Shown: positions 45,251 through 58,142 of the stretch, piece after piece
How positions within the stretch are numbered: the first letter of the stretch is position 1
Layout of the letters: each line of letters begins with the position of its first letter
Origin: Limimaricola litoreus
GTDB lineage: Bacteria; Pseudomonadota; Alphaproteobacteria; Rhodobacterales; Rhodobacteraceae
DNA length: 64,000 bases
Assembly: GCF_024159025.1 (NCBI RefSeq)
Contig: NZ_JAMYXC010000049.1
Location: forward strand, 16,296 to 80,295
Reading direction: 5' to 3'
Translations under genes and position numbers: made by a program
Notes under the pieces: model-generated
Database searches by the model: none
What the model was told of the DNA's origin: nothing
The model's input: the letters and a program-made list of their open reading frames with translations, nothing else

Positions 45251-45871
45251 GTGGCGGCCATGCGCAGCACCTCCACCCCCACCCGCCACTCCGCCCTCGA
45301 GGATCTCCAAGGCCTCGGCATCGGCATCTTCGCCTGCAGCCTCGGCCTTCACGTGCTCACCCATGTCGGGCTGATCACCGGGCAGACGGCGGGGGTGGCG
45401 GTGATCATCTCCTATCTCACCGGGTGGTCCTTCGGCGCGGTGTTTTTCGTGGTGAACCTGCCGTTCTACTGGCTGGCCTGGGTCCGGCTTGGGCCGGAGT
45501 TCACGGTCAAATCGGTGATCTCGGTGACGCTTCTGTCGCTGGTGACCGAGGCCCTGCCCGGCCAGTTCACCATCGCGCATCTCGATCCCTGGCTCGGCGC
45601 GGTGATCTTCGGCGTTCTGGTCGGTCTCGGTCTCCTGGGCATGTTTCGCCACAACGGCAGCCTCGGCGGCCTGGGCATCGTGGCGCTGATCGTGCAGGAC
45701 CGCTACGGCTTTCGCGCGGGCTACGTGCAGCTCGCGGCGGATGCGGTGATCTTCACGACCGCGCTGGCGCTGTTTGACCTGCCTGTCGTTCTGTGGTCGC
45801 TTCTGGGCGCCGCGATCCTCAACATGGTGATCGCCTTCAACCATCGCCGCGACCGCTACATCGCCACCTGA
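45251..45871 (+). CDS. YitT-family membrane protein
   Basis: A 206-residue membrane protein with about five helices of the YitT/DUF161 type (LGIGIFACSLGLHVLTHVGLITGQTAGVAVI near the start, FFVVNLPFYWLAW). It lacks the C-terminal DUF2179 domain of longer members. It starts at GTG 45251 or ATG 45260. Transport role suspected, substrate unknown. Followed by an SMR transporter gene. Confidence 0.85.
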   Translation: MAAMRSTSTPTRHSALEDLQGLGIGIFACSLGLHVLTHVGLITGQTAGVAVIISYLTGWSFGAVFFVVNLPFYWLAWVRLGPEFTVKSVISVTLLSLVTEALPGQFTIAHLDPWLGAVIFGVLVGLGLLGMFRHNGSLGGLGIVALIVQDRYGFRAGYVQLAADAVIFTTALALFDLPVVLWSLLGAAILNMVIAFNHRRDRYIAT

Positions 45872-45882
45872 GGTGCCGCGTC

Positions 45883-46212
45883 ATGCCCTGGATCGTCCTG
45901 TTCTTCGCCATCCTCTGCGAAACCATCGGCACCACCGCGCTCCATGCCAGCCAGCAGTTCACCCGGCTTGGCCCCTCGCTGGTCGCGGTGCTGGGCTACT
46001 GCCTGTCGTTCTACCTGCTGTCGATGGCGCTGCGCGAGATACCCGTAGGCATCGCCTATGCGATCTGGGCGGGGCTCGGGATCGTGCTCATCGCCGCGAT
46101 CGGCTGGAGCCTGTTCGGCCAGAAGCTCGACGCGGCGGCGCTCGTCGGCATGTCGCTGATCCTGTCGGGCATCGTGGTGATCAACGTCTTCTCGGGCGCC
46201 AAGCCGCACTGA
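45883..46212 (+). CDS. Small multidrug resistance (SMR/EmrE-type) transporter
   Basis: A 109-residue protein with four membrane helices. The conserved Glu in the first helix (FFAILCETIGTTAL, residue about 13) is the proton/drug-binding residue, and the fold motif GIAYAIWAGLGIVLIA (about 55-70) is typical. It exchanges protons for cationic compounds or guanidinium-type substrates. It starts 11 bases after the YitT gene. Confidence 0.92.
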   Translation: MPWIVLFFAILCETIGTTALHASQQFTRLGPSLVAVLGYCLSFYLLSMALREIPVGIAYAIWAGLGIVLIAAIGWSLFGQKLDAAALVGMSLILSGIVVINVFSGAKPH

Positions 46213-46329
46213 CAGCCGCGCGCTGAGCGCTGAGCGCAAACCCGCCCTGACGCCGCATCGCGGCGACAAGACTAGCCATGGCGGCGTTTTTGCTGTAGAG
46301 GCGCGCTGACCCCTGAAAGAGTGAATTGA

Positions 46330-48147
46330 ATGGATATCCGCAACATCGCGATCATCGCGCACGTTGACCATGGCAAGACGACGCTGGTGGACGAGCTGCT
46401 GAAACAGTCCGGCGCCTTCCGCGAGAACCAGGCCGTGTCCGAGCGCGCCATGGACAGCAACGACATCGAGCGCGAGCGCGGGATCACCATCCTCGCCAAG
46501 GCGACCTCCGTCGAGTGGGGCAACACCCGCATCAACATCGTCGACACCCCCGGTCACGCCGACTTCGGCGGTGAGGTCGAGCGGATCCTGTCGATGGTCG
46601 ATGGCGTGGTGCTGCTGGTCGATGCCGCAGAAGGCCCGATGCCGCAGACCAAGTTCGTGACCTCCAAGGCGCTCGCTCTGGGTCTCAAGCCGATCGTGGT
46701 GCTCAACAAGGTTGACAAGCCCGACGCCGAGCCCGACCGCGCGCTCGACGAATGCTTCGACCTCTTCGCCAACCTCGACGCCGACGAAGAGCAGCTCGAT
46801 TTCCCGGCGATGTATGCCTCGGGCCGCTCCGGCTGGGCCGACATGGAGCTCGACGGGCCGCGCAAGGACCTGACCGCGCTGTTTGACCTGATCGTCAAGC
46901 ACGTGCCCGCGCCCAAGCAGCAGGCCGCCAAGTCCGAGCCGTTCCGCATGCTGGCCACCACGCTGTCGGCCGACCCCTTCCTGGGCCGCATCCTGACGGG
47001 CCGGGTCGAGAGCGGCACGCTGCGCGCCAACGAGACCGTCAAGGCGCTCTCGCGCAAGGGCGACAAGATCGAGCAGTTCCGCGTCTCCAAGATCCTCGCC
47101 TTCCGCGGCCTCGGCCAGCAGCCTATCGAAGCCGCCGAAGCCGGTGACATCGTGACCCTCGCGGGCATGTCCAAGGCCACCGTGGCCGACACGATCTGCG
47201 ACCTGTCGGTCGAGGAGCCGATCCCGGCCCAGCCGATCGACCCGCCGACCATCACCGTGACCTTCGGCATCAACGACAGCCCGCTCGCCGGCCGCGACGG
47301 CAAGAAGGTGCAGTCGCGCGTGATCCGCGAGCGCCTGATGAAAGAGGCCGAATCGAACGTCGCGATCCGCATCGACGACACGCCGGGCGGCGACGCCTTC
47401 GAAGTGTCGGGCCGGGGCGAACTCCAGATGGGCGTGCTGATCGAGAACATGCGCCGCGAGGGCTTCGAGCTGTCGATCTCGCGTCCGCAGGTGATCTTCA
47501 AGGAAGAGGACGGCGTCCGCATGGAGCCGGTCGAGGAAGTCACCATCGACGTCGATGACGAATACACCGGCGCCGTGGTCGAAAAGCTCACCGGCGCGCG
47601 CAAGGGCGATCTCGTCGAGATGAAGCCCGCCGGCGCCGGCAAGACCCGGATCATCGCGCATGTCCCCTCGCGCGGCCTGATCGGCTATCACGGCGAATTC
47701 CTGACCGACACGCGCGGCTCGGGCGTGCTCAACCGGATCTTCCACGGCTGGACCCCGCACAAGGGCCCGATCCAGGGCCGCCGTCAGGGCGTTTTGGTGT
47801 CGATGGAAAACGGCACCACGGTCGCCTTCGCGCTGTGGAACCTCGAGGATCGCGGCAAGATGTTCGTGCATCCGCAGGCCGCCGTCTACGAGGGCATGAT
47901 CATCGGCGAGCACAGCCGTGACAACGACCTCGAGGTGAACCCGCTCAAGGGCAAGAAGCTTACCAACGTCCGCGCCTCGGGCACCGACGAAGCCGTGCGC
48001 CTGACGCCGCCCATCGAGCTGAGCCTCGAGCAGGCCATCGCCTATATCGACGATGACGAGCTCGTCGAGGTCACGCCGAACGCGATCCGCCTGCGCAAGC
48101 GCTACCTCGATCCGCACGAGCGCAAGCGCCAGGCCCGCGCCAGCTGA
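46330..48147 (+). CDS. typA: Translational GTPase TypA/BipA
   Basis: A 605-residue ribosome-associated GTPase needed for 50S assembly and stress growth. G motifs: AHVDHGKTT (residues about 11-19), DTPGHADFGGEV (about 74) and NKVD (about 128). The effector region RERGITI is present. EF-G-like domains III and V and the BipA-specific C-terminal domain complete the protein. Normal length. A terminator follows at 48167. Confidence 0.97.
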   Translation: MDIRNIAIIAHVDHGKTTLVDELLKQSGAFRENQAVSERAMDSNDIERERGITILAKATSVEWGNTRINIVDTPGHADFGGEVERILSMVDGVVLLVDAAEGPMPQTKFVTSKALALGLKPIVVLNKVDKPDAEPDRALDECFDLFANLDADEEQLDFPAMYASGRSGWADMELDGPRKDLTALFDLIVKHVPAPKQQAAKSEPFRMLATTLSADPFLGRILTGRVESGTLRANETVKALSRKGDKIEQFRVSKILAFRGLGQQPIEAAEAGDIVTLAGMSKATVADTICDLSVEEPIPAQPIDPPTITVTFGINDSPLAGRDGKKVQSRVIRERLMKEAESNVAIRIDDTPGGDAFEVSGRGELQMGVLIENMRREGFELSISRPQVIFKEEDGVRMEPVEEVTIDVDDEYTGAVVEKLTGARKGDLVEMKPAGAGKTRIIAHVPSRGLIGYHGEFLTDTRGSGVLNRIFHGWTPHKGPIQGRRQGVLVSMENGTTVAFALWNLEDRGKMFVHPQAAVYEGMIIGEHSRDNDLEVNPLKGKKLTNVRASGTDEAVRLTPPIELSLEQAIAYIDDDELVEVTPNAIRLRKRYLDPHERKRQARAS

Positions 48148-48166
48148 TCTCTCGGCACAAGACATG

Positions 48167-48197
48167 AAAACGCCCGGTCGGAACGAGCGGGCGTTTT
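48167..48197. terminator. Bidirectional rho-independent terminator
   Basis: Arms AAAACGCCCG and CGGGCGTTTT (48167-48176, 48188-48197) with an 11-base loop and a T run on the plus strand. It ends typA and can serve the convergent MOSC gene. Confidence 0.85.
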
Positions 48198-48219
48198 TCG
48201 TACCATTGGCGATGCGGGT

Positions 48220-48693
48220 TCAGTCCACGCCAACCGCATCGCCCAGGCCGAGCCGCCCCGGCTCGACCACCTCCATGCACCAGCCGCCATGGCCACGCAT
48301 CGCGTTGTAGCCCCCCGGCCCCAGCGCCGCCTCCATGCGCGAACACGGCGCGCAAGGCACCGAAAACCGCAGCACGGCACCGCCCACCCGCAGCAAGCGA
48401 TGCCGCGCGGCGGTCAGGTTCAAACCGGAAATGACGATGTTGCGGCGCAGGGTTTCGGGGCCAACGGCATCGAGCCCGCTCAAGCTTGCTATGACGGGCA
48501 GATGCTCGGCCTGGATCAGCGTCACCGCCCGCTTGCCGGGCCTCGCGTGATCGCCTTGCAGCCCGTCCGCCTCGACCTCGGCCGTCTCGACGGCGCGCAT
48601 CTCGCCCCGTCGCTCCGGGCGCAGGCCGATCCACTCGACCCGGCCCGCACGCGGAAAGCGTGAGGTGAGGCTGGCGACCGTCTCCAGCCTCAG
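48220..48693 (-). CDS. MOSC domain protein
   Basis: A protein of about 157 residues of the MOSC (MoCo sulfurase C-terminal) family. Markers are DGLQGDHARPGKRAVTLIQ, RRNIVISGLNL and the Cys in VPCAPCSRMEAALG, which could carry sulfur. The first ATG is at 48600, but conserved sequence (RVEWIGLRP) extends upstream. A CTG at 48687 or 48693, right after the DUF1330 stop with GAGGAGG upstream, is the likelier start. The reaction is unknown; members handle molybdenum cofactor sulfur or hydroxylated bases. Confidence 0.82.
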   Translation of the reverse strand: MRLETVASLTSRFPRAGRVEWIGLRPERRGEMRAVETAEVEADGLQGDHARPGKRAVTLIQAEHLPVIASLSGLDAVGPETLRRNIVISGLNLTAARHRLLRVGGAVLRFSVPCAPCSRMEAALGPGGYNAMRGHGGWCMEVVEPGRLGLGDAVGVD

Positions 48694-48970
48694 GCCTCCT
48701 CGACGATGACCAGCTCGCGCTCGGCGGCACCCTTCGCGAAGCTCAGCGCCTCCTGATAGGCGTCCGAATGGTAGCAGTCATGCGCCGCCTGAAGGCTCGG
48801 GAAGCGCGCGACGACATTGCGCGGGCGATCCGGCCCTTCGAGCTGTTCGTAAGCCCCGCCCCGCACGAGGAATTCGCCGCCGTGATCGGCGATCGCCCCC
48901 GTCGCCCGCTTGGCATATTCCATGTAGGCCGCCTCGTCGGTGACCTTCACATGGGCGATCCAGAGCGCGC

Positions 48971-48974
<4 letters not shown>
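48690..48974 (-). CDS. DUF1330 domain protein
   Basis: A 94-residue alpha+beta barrel protein of the dimeric ferredoxin-like type. Typical segments are [21 protein letters not shown] and [19 protein letters not shown]. Its ATG overlaps the alaS stop by four bases. Function unknown. Confidence 0.9.
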
Positions 48975-51646
<2,672 letters not shown>

Positions 51647-51732
51647 GACGTCTCCTTCGGGTCGCGGCGTAGACGTCCTATCCCCGGCCATGGGGCGCGT
51701 AAAGTCCCACGGCCCCGCGCCCCGCAAAGGAA

Positions 51733-51762
51733 AAGGGCCGGGGCATGCGCACCCCGGCCCTT
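51733..51762 (-). terminator. Rho-independent terminator of recA
   Basis: Arms AAGGGCCGGGG and CCCCGGCCCTT (51733-51743, 51752-51762), with a T-rich run on the minus strand. It lies 22 bases beyond the recA stop and before the alaS start. Confidence 0.85.
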
Positions 51763-51784
51763 CGGATCGTCGCCCGACGGCGGA

Positions 51785-52864
<1,080 letters not shown>

Positions 52865-52914
52865 TGTCCGCAATCCTTATCCCACACCCGCCACATGGCG
52901 GCAATCATTGCGTC

Positions 52915-52929
52915 GTTCATGTCTTGTTC
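52915..52929 (-). promoter_or_regulatory. LexA-binding SOS box of recA
   Basis: GTTC-N7-GTTC on the plus strand (GAAC-N7-GAAC as read towards recA), the direct-repeat SOS box known from alphaproteobacteria. Its position upstream of recA makes the identification firm. Confidence 0.85.
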
Positions 52930-53039
52930 ACTACAGGAGATATGAGACCATAAGGGGAACATTGCAAGGGGAACCTGCCCCCAGTTTCCCTCTGAAGCGG
53001 TTAATGTAAGGTTACCACGATCACGTCACGGAGAGCGTC

Positions 53040-53636
53040 ATGCTGGTATTCTGGAAAGAGCGCCTGATCCTTCTGGCGGTGCCCAAGACGGGCACCACCG
53101 CGATCGAGGGGGCGCTGGCGCCGCGGGCGCAGATGGTGTTGCGTGACCCGCCGCAGATCAAGCATGCGCCGCTCTACCGCACCCGCCGCTTCGTGGTGCC
53201 GCTGATCGAGGCGGCGGGCGGCGAGGGATTCGAGACGGTGGCGGCGGTGCGCGAACCGGTGGACTGGCTCGGCAGCTGGTGGCGCTACCGCCAGCGCGAT
53301 GACCTGGCAGGCCATGCCAATTCCACCCGAGGCATCCCCTTCGAGGAGTTCGTCGATCAATACGCGCGGGGCAAGCCAGCCCCCTATGCCTCGGTCGGCA
53401 GCCAGGCGCGCTTCGTCGGCTGCGGCGAGGGCAGCATCGGCGTCGATCACCTGTTCCGCTACGAGGCGTTGGACAAGCTCGTGGCCTTTCTCGAAGAGCG
53501 GCTTTGCACCAGCATCGAGCTGCCGCGGCTCAACGTCTCGCCCGAGCACCCCATGGAGCTGCCGGACCACGTCGCCTCGAAGCTGCGGCGCAAGCGCGCG
53601 GCCGAGTTCGAGGTCTGGCAGGCGGCACGCGGCTAG
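53040..53636 (+). CDS. Sulfotransferase-like protein
   Basis: A 198-residue P-loop protein. LAVPKTGTTAIEGAL (residues 13-27) is the 5'-phosphosulfate loop of PAPS sulfotransferases. VAAVREPVDWLGSWWRYR (about 66-83) is the 3'-phosphate-binding segment. It is shorter than typical carbohydrate sulfotransferases, as in many roseobacter copies. Acceptor unknown. It is divergent from recA. Confidence 0.82.
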   Translation: MLVFWKERLILLAVPKTGTTAIEGALAPRAQMVLRDPPQIKHAPLYRTRRFVVPLIEAAGGEGFETVAAVREPVDWLGSWWRYRQRDDLAGHANSTRGIPFEEFVDQYARGKPAPYASVGSQARFVGCGEGSIGVDHLFRYEALDKLVAFLEERLCTSIELPRLNVSPEHPMELPDHVASKLRRKRAAEFEVWQAARG

Positions 53637-53642
53637 ACGCCA

Positions 53643-56165
53643 CTAGACGGGCGGCTTGTCCTTCCCGCCCAGCGCGGCGGCGCGTTCGGGGTCGACGCCC
53701 CGCTTGATCGCGCTGTCGCGCACCGCCTTGCGCACCGCCGATGAACGCCGCATGAGACGCAAAAACCGCGTCTCGTCGAGCTCCAGCAGCACCCCATGGC
53801 TGAGCGCGCGCACCTCGGCGCGCCGCCGCTTGGGGCTCAGCAGCGCCAGCTGGCCGAACATCTCCCCCCGCCCGAGCCGCAGCCTCTGCCCGGCGGTCTC
53901 GATCTCGACCGCACCCGAGGCGATGAAACTCACCGTGCGGGCCGGGGCGTCGCGGCTCTGCAGCACCTCTCCCGCGGCGACGAAGCGCGTCACCAGCGCC
54001 TTCGACAGCCTTTGGCGGACCGCCTCGTCGAGATCGGCAAAGAGCGGGAACTGCTGCACCAGAACGGCCTTCTGCACCGCGAGATCGAGCTTGGGCCGCG
54101 CCTCGGCCTCCCCGCGCCGCGCCTCGATCTGCGCCAGCAGCGTCGCGTGCAGCTCAGGCCCGATCAGCCCGTCCTCGCGCAGGGCGGCGTATTCGCGCTC
54201 TTCGATGCGAAGCGCGGTGCGGCGGATGAAGCGGCGCTCCAGCTCCTCGGCATAGCCGGGATATTGCAGCCTGAGACCGTCGAGCGCCTGCGCCACCTGC
54301 TCACCCCTGCGTCCGATCAGCTCGTGCAGGAGCTCGGCCACGCGGCGCCCGTGGATGCGGCGGATGCGGCTGTCGATGAAACCGTCGAGATCGCGCAGCA
54401 CCAGCCCCTGGGTCAGCAAAAGCTCGAACCGGTCGGCGGTGAGCCGCGCCAAGGGCCCCGAGATGTGCAGCCGGTTGTGCAGGAAGGCGGCAAGTCGTGT
54501 GGGCCCGCCCTGCCCGAGGCTTTGCCGCGCGGCGCGGCGATAGCCCGACCGACCGCCCGTGCGCGTCGTCTCGATCAGCCGGTCGGCCTCCGACAGCGCC
54601 CGCTCGGCCTGCCGGTTCGAGATCGCCCGATCCCGGAACAGTTCGAGAACATTCTCGCGCTCGGCCCCGGCCAGCGCGATCAGCCCGAGCGTGATCCGGT
54701 CGCTGTCGGAGATCGCGGCGCCCTCCTCGGCCTTCTCGACCGCCGCGTCGAGGCGTCCGGCAAAGCTCTTGGCCTCCGAGCGCACCGTCTCGCGCGTCAG
54801 CCCGTATTTCTCGGCCGCCTCGCTCACCGTCTCGCGCACGGTCTGAAGCGCCACGGCGACCACCTGCCGCGCCAATGCGGCATCGAGCGGCGAGAGCCTC
54901 TCCAGCCCCAGCCGCTTGACCAGCGGGCGCAGCGTGACGCCCTGCACGATCAGGGTGAACAGCGTGAAGCCGGTGGCGATGATGCCGGTGAGGCGGCGCA
55001 CCTCCTCGGGTACGCGCAGGCTCTCGGTCACCGCCAGCGCCAGCGCCAGCGTGATCGCGCCGCGCAAGCCCCCCCAGAGGATCGCCACGCGGTAGGAGCG
55101 ATCGACCGGGGGCGAAAGGCGCAGCCGCGTCAGCAGCGGCAAGAGCCCCCACAGGATCGCCACCCGCGCGCCCAGCGCCGCCAGCGTCACCACCGCGACC
55201 AGCGCGAAATCCTGCGCCCGCGCGCCATCGAGCAGCCGCGGGATCAAAAGCGCTGCAAGCAGGAAGATGAAGGCCCCGGCCCAATGCGCCAGCAGATCCC
55301 AGACCTCGCGCATGTTGGTCCAGGCCAGCGGCGAGAGCCGGCCGGGTGCGGCGAGGTTGAGCGTCAGCCCCGCCCCCACCACGGCGATCACGCCAGAAGC
55401 GCCGACCATCTTCTCGGCAACGATATAGGCGAGATAGGGCAGCGCCACCGAGATCGAGATCTGCGCCAGCGCGAACCGCCCCAGCCATCGCATCAGCCGC
55501 ACCGCGACCTGCGCCATGGCCCAGCCCGTCAGCCCGCCCGCGCCCAGAAGCCATGGGAACTGCGCCAGCGCCGCCCCCATCTCTGGGTTCGGCACGCCGC
55601 GCATCACGAATCCCATGAACAAGCCGAACAGCGCGATGGCGGCGGCGTCGTTGAGAAGGCTCTCGCCTTCGATGATCCGGCCCAGACGGCGTGGGGCGGC
55701 GAGGTTGCGAAAGATCGAGACCACCGCCGAAGGGTCGGTCGTCGAGACGATGGAGCCGATCAGCAGGCAGGCCATCAGCGGCAGAACGCCGGTCAGGAAC
55801 AGCGCGTAGCCCACGCTGAAGGTCGCCACCACCACGGCCACCACCGCCAGCGTCAGGATCGGCACCCAATCGTCGATCATCCGCCGCAGGTTCACCCCGA
55901 GCGTCACCTGGAACAGCAGCGTCGGCAGGAAAACGTAGAGAAACACGTTCGAGCGGATCGGCAGGTTCAGGATCGCCTCGGCCACCGGGTTGAGCGCATC
56001 GATGAGCTGGGAGTTGAGAAAGAACGCGGCGCCAGCGCCCGCCAGCAGGCCGACGCCCGCGAGGATCACGTTGAACGGCAGCCGCAGGCGCGCCGCGAGC
56101 GGCTCCCCCAACCCGATCAGCAGGAAGAATACGGCGAGGATGGCGGTGGCGATGACGATATCCAT
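53643..56165 (-). CDS. NhaP-type cation:proton antiporter with C-terminal cyclic-nucleotide-binding domain
   Basis: An 840-residue protein. Residues 1-420 form about 12 membrane helices of the CPA1 family, with the ion-site motif in TTDPSAVVSIFRNL and GESLLNDAAAIALFG (residues about 140-180) and LWGGLRGAITLALAL. Residues about 430-700 are a long helical cytoplasmic region. Residues about 705-820 form a cNMP-binding fold (FPLFADLDEAVRQRL, VLQSRDAPARTVSFIASG, GEMFGQLALLSPKRRRA). It probably expels Na+ or K+ in exchange for H+ under control of a nucleotide or domain contact. Start MDIVIATAIL at 56165. Confidence 0.9.
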   Translation of the reverse strand: MDIVIATAILAVFFLLIGLGEPLAARLRLPFNVILAGVGLLAGAGAAFFLNSQLIDALNPVAEAILNLPIRSNVFLYVFLPTLLFQVTLGVNLRRMIDDWVPILTLAVVAVVVATFSVGYALFLTGVLPLMACLLIGSIVSTTDPSAVVSIFRNLAAPRRLGRIIEGESLLNDAAAIALFGLFMGFVMRGVPNPEMGAALAQFPWLLGAGGLTGWAMAQVAVRLMRWLGRFALAQISISVALPYLAYIVAEKMVGASGVIAVVGAGLTLNLAAPGRLSPLAWTNMREVWDLLAHWAGAFIFLLAALLIPRLLDGARAQDFALVAVVTLAALGARVAILWGLLPLLTRLRLSPPVDRSYRVAILWGGLRGAITLALALAVTESLRVPEEVRRLTGIIATGFTLFTLIVQGVTLRPLVKRLGLERLSPLDAALARQVVAVALQTVRETVSEAAEKYGLTRETVRSEAKSFAGRLDAAVEKAEEGAAISDSDRITLGLIALAGAERENVLELFRDRAISNRQAERALSEADRLIETTRTGGRSGYRRAARQSLGQGGPTRLAAFLHNRLHISGPLARLTADRFELLLTQGLVLRDLDGFIDSRIRRIHGRRVAELLHELIGRRGEQVAQALDGLRLQYPGYAEELERRFIRRTALRIEEREYAALREDGLIGPELHATLLAQIEARRGEAEARPKLDLAVQKAVLVQQFPLFADLDEAVRQRLSKALVTRFVAAGEVLQSRDAPARTVSFIASGAVEIETAGQRLRLGRGEMFGQLALLSPKRRRAEVRALSHGVLLELDETRFLRLMRRSSAVRKAVRDSAIKRGVDPERAAALGGKDKPPV

Positions 56166-56496
56166 GGCCTTGCGATACAGGCTCGGCGCGGCATGGGGAA
56201 TGGCCCCGATGCACGGCCTGAGCGAAGGCGGCGTATTCCCCGCCCGCGCCACGCGGAGGATGAAGCCCCCTGTCGCACAATCGGCACAGCGCCGCACCAT
56301 CGGCGTGCGTTCACGTCCTCTTGAGGGACCCTCCGGCGGGGGCACCCGTTAAATTCGTGAAAGACCGCCCAAGCGGTGCCGCTTTCTCGCCCGGCTGCGA
56401 ACGTCCTGCCTGCGCAGGCTCGAAGAATCGCAACCGGCAGCGCGAAGCAGCACCCTCAGGGGCGGCTCAGCGAAGGCCGCAGACAAGGAACGCGAC
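56166..56496. other. Intergenic region, no gene seen
   Basis: About 330 bases upstream of the antiporter gene on the minus strand and the small ORF on the plus strand. It should hold both promoters. No ORF with coding character or strong structure was recognised. Confidence 0.45.
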
Positions 56497-56595
56497 ATGC
56501 CGAGCAACACGCCGTCCAAGGACACCCCGATCCCGCAGCGCAAGGGCCAGCAATCCCCCTCGAAACCGATGTTCCGCGATTTCGCGGCGATCTGA
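56497..56595 (+). CDS. Small protein, 32 residues
   Basis: A short frame (MPSNTPSKDTPIPQRKG..., ending KPMFRDFAAI) with AAGGA seven bases before the ATG and normal codon bias for this genome. It is polar and basic, with no membrane segment. It sits alone before the lytic transglycosylase gene. Function unknown; conservation elsewhere is needed to confirm it. Confidence 0.45.
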   Translation: MPSNTPSKDTPIPQRKGQQSPSKPMFRDFAAI

Positions 56596-56666
56596 GCCGC
56601 ACCCTTTCGCGGCACGGCGCGGCGGGCTAGAAAAGATCGGGATTGCCTCCCCCACGGAGTTTCCCG

Positions 56667-57134
56667 ATGCGTTACAGCCGCCGCGCCGCCCTTGCAGGCC
56701 TCATGGCCCTCGCCGCCTGCGGACGACGCCAGCCGCCGCCGCCGCCCGATCTCTATCCCAACGAGACGCCGCAGCTGCGCCGGCTCATCAACAGCTACGC
56801 CGATGCCTACAAGGTGCCGCGCGATCTGGTGCACCGCGTCGTGCAGCGAGAAAGCTCCTACAACCCGCGCGCGCGCAACGGCCCCTATTACGGGTTGATG
56901 CAGATCCTGCCCGCCACCGCGCGCACCATGGGCCACCGCGGCGCGCCGTCCGAGCTTTTGGATGCCGAGACCAACCTGCGCTATGCGGTCCGCTACCTGC
57001 GCGGCGCCTGGATCGTGTCGAACGGCAACCGCGACAAGGCGGTGCAGTGGTACGCGCGCGGCTATTACTACGAGGCGCGCGACCGCTGCCTTCTGGTCGA
57101 GACCGGCCTGCGCGACAGCGAAGTGAAGTGCTAG
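56667..57134 (+). CDS. Lytic transglycosylase-like lipoprotein
   Basis: A 155-residue exported muramidase of the SLT family. Lipobox LAAC near residue 18, a proline-rich linker (RRQPPPPPD), then the SLT domain: catalytic Glu in [15 protein letters not shown] (about 69), [15 protein letters not shown] and [13 protein letters not shown]. It cleaves peptidoglycan in the periplasm. Start at 56667. It lies four bases before glsA. Confidence 0.9.
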   Translation: MRYSRRAALAGLMALAACGRRQPPPPPDLYPNETPQLRRLINSYADAYKVPRDLVHRVVQRESSYNPRARNGPYYGLMQILPATARTMGHRGAPSELLDAETNLRYAVRYLRGAWIVSNGNRDKAVQWYARGYYYEARDRCLLVETGLRDSEVKC

Positions 57135-57138
57135 GGCC

Positions 57139-58086
57139 ATGAGCGTCGCCGAGCCCGAGCGCCTGCGCGAGATCGTCGAAGAGATCTGCGATCACATGGC
57201 GCGGGAGACCGAGCGCGGGAAGGTCGCCGATTACATCCCCGAGCTGGCCAAGGTCGACGCGAATCGCTTTGCGCTGGCGCTGGCGCTGCCCTCGGGCGAG
57301 GTGATCGGCGGCGGCGACGCCGACACGCCCTTTTCAATCCAGAGCGTCTCCAAGGTCTTTGCCCTCGCCGTGGCGCTGGGCCGGATCGGCGATCAGCTCT
57401 GGAGCCGGGTGGGTCGCGAGCCTTCGGGCGATCCGTTCAATTCCATCGTGCAGCTCGAACACGAGCGCGGCCTGCCGCGCAACCCGTTCATCAACGCCGG
57501 CGCCATCGCGGTGACGGACGCCATCCTGTCGCGCTCCGAACCGCGCGAGGCGCTGGGCCAGATCCTGCAATTCGTGCGCTTTCTCGCCGATGACGACGAC
57601 ATCGCCATCGACCCGGCCGTCGCCGCCTCCGAGACCGTCTCGGGCTGGCGCAACGCGGCGCTGGCCAATTTCATGCGCGACTTCGGCACCATCGAGCGCC
57701 ATCCCGAAAAGGTGCTCGGCACCTATTTCCACCAATGCGCCATTTCCATGACGCCGCGCCAGCTGGCGCTGGCGGGGCGGTTCCTCGCCTTCGACGGGGC
57801 GCTCGCGCCGGGCGGCGCGCGCGCCATAGCCCCCCGCATGGCGCGCCAGATCAACGCGCTGATGCTGACCTGCGGCCATTACGACGGTTCGGGCGAATTC
57901 GCCTTTCGCGTGGGCCTGCCGGGCAAGAGCGGCGTCGGCGGCGGCATCCTTGCCGTGGCGCCGGGGCGCGCCTCGATCGGCGCGTGGTCGCCCGGGCTCA
58001 ATGCGGTGGGCAATTCGCAGCTGGCCTCGATGGCGCTCGAGATGCTGGCCGATCGCACCGGCTGGTCGGTCTTCGCGCCGAAGTAG
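57139..58086 (+). CDS. glsA: Glutaminase
   Basis: A 315-residue serine-dependent beta-lactamase-like enzyme that converts glutamine to glutamate and ammonia. The catalytic Ser-x-x-Lys is in [11 protein letters not shown] (residues about 67-77). [18 protein letters not shown] and [16 protein letters not shown] are further family blocks. Length is normal. No regulator or riboswitch was seen upstream. Confidence 0.95.
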   Translation: MSVAEPERLREIVEEICDHMARETERGKVADYIPELAKVDANRFALALALPSGEVIGGGDADTPFSIQSVSKVFALAVALGRIGDQLWSRVGREPSGDPFNSIVQLEHERGLPRNPFINAGAIAVTDAILSRSEPREALGQILQFVRFLADDDDIAIDPAVAASETVSGWRNAALANFMRDFGTIERHPEKVLGTYFHQCAISMTPRQLALAGRFLAFDGALAPGGARAIAPRMARQINALMLTCGHYDGSGEFAFRVGLPGKSGVGGGILAVAPGRASIGAWSPGLNAVGNSQLASMALEMLADRTGWSVFAPK

Positions 58087-58091
58087 CACGA

Positions 58092-58121
58092 AAAAGGCCC
58101 GCGCTCTCACGCGGGCCTTTT
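58092..58121. terminator. Bidirectional rho-independent terminator between glsA and ndk
   Basis: Arms AAAAGGCCCGCG and CGCGGGCCTTTT (12 bases, perfect) with loop CTCTCA. A/T runs at both sides let it serve both convergent genes. Confidence 0.9.
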
Positions 58122-58142
58122 CCTCGGCTCGAAACGGCGGCT

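Noticed and set aside
45856..48165. Long minus-strand frame opposite typA
   Set aside because: Antisense shadow of a conserved gene; His/Asp/Arg-rich nonsense composition.
53796..56324. 842-codon plus-strand frame opposite the antiporter
   Set aside because: Gln/Arg/His-rich shadow with no recognisable fold.
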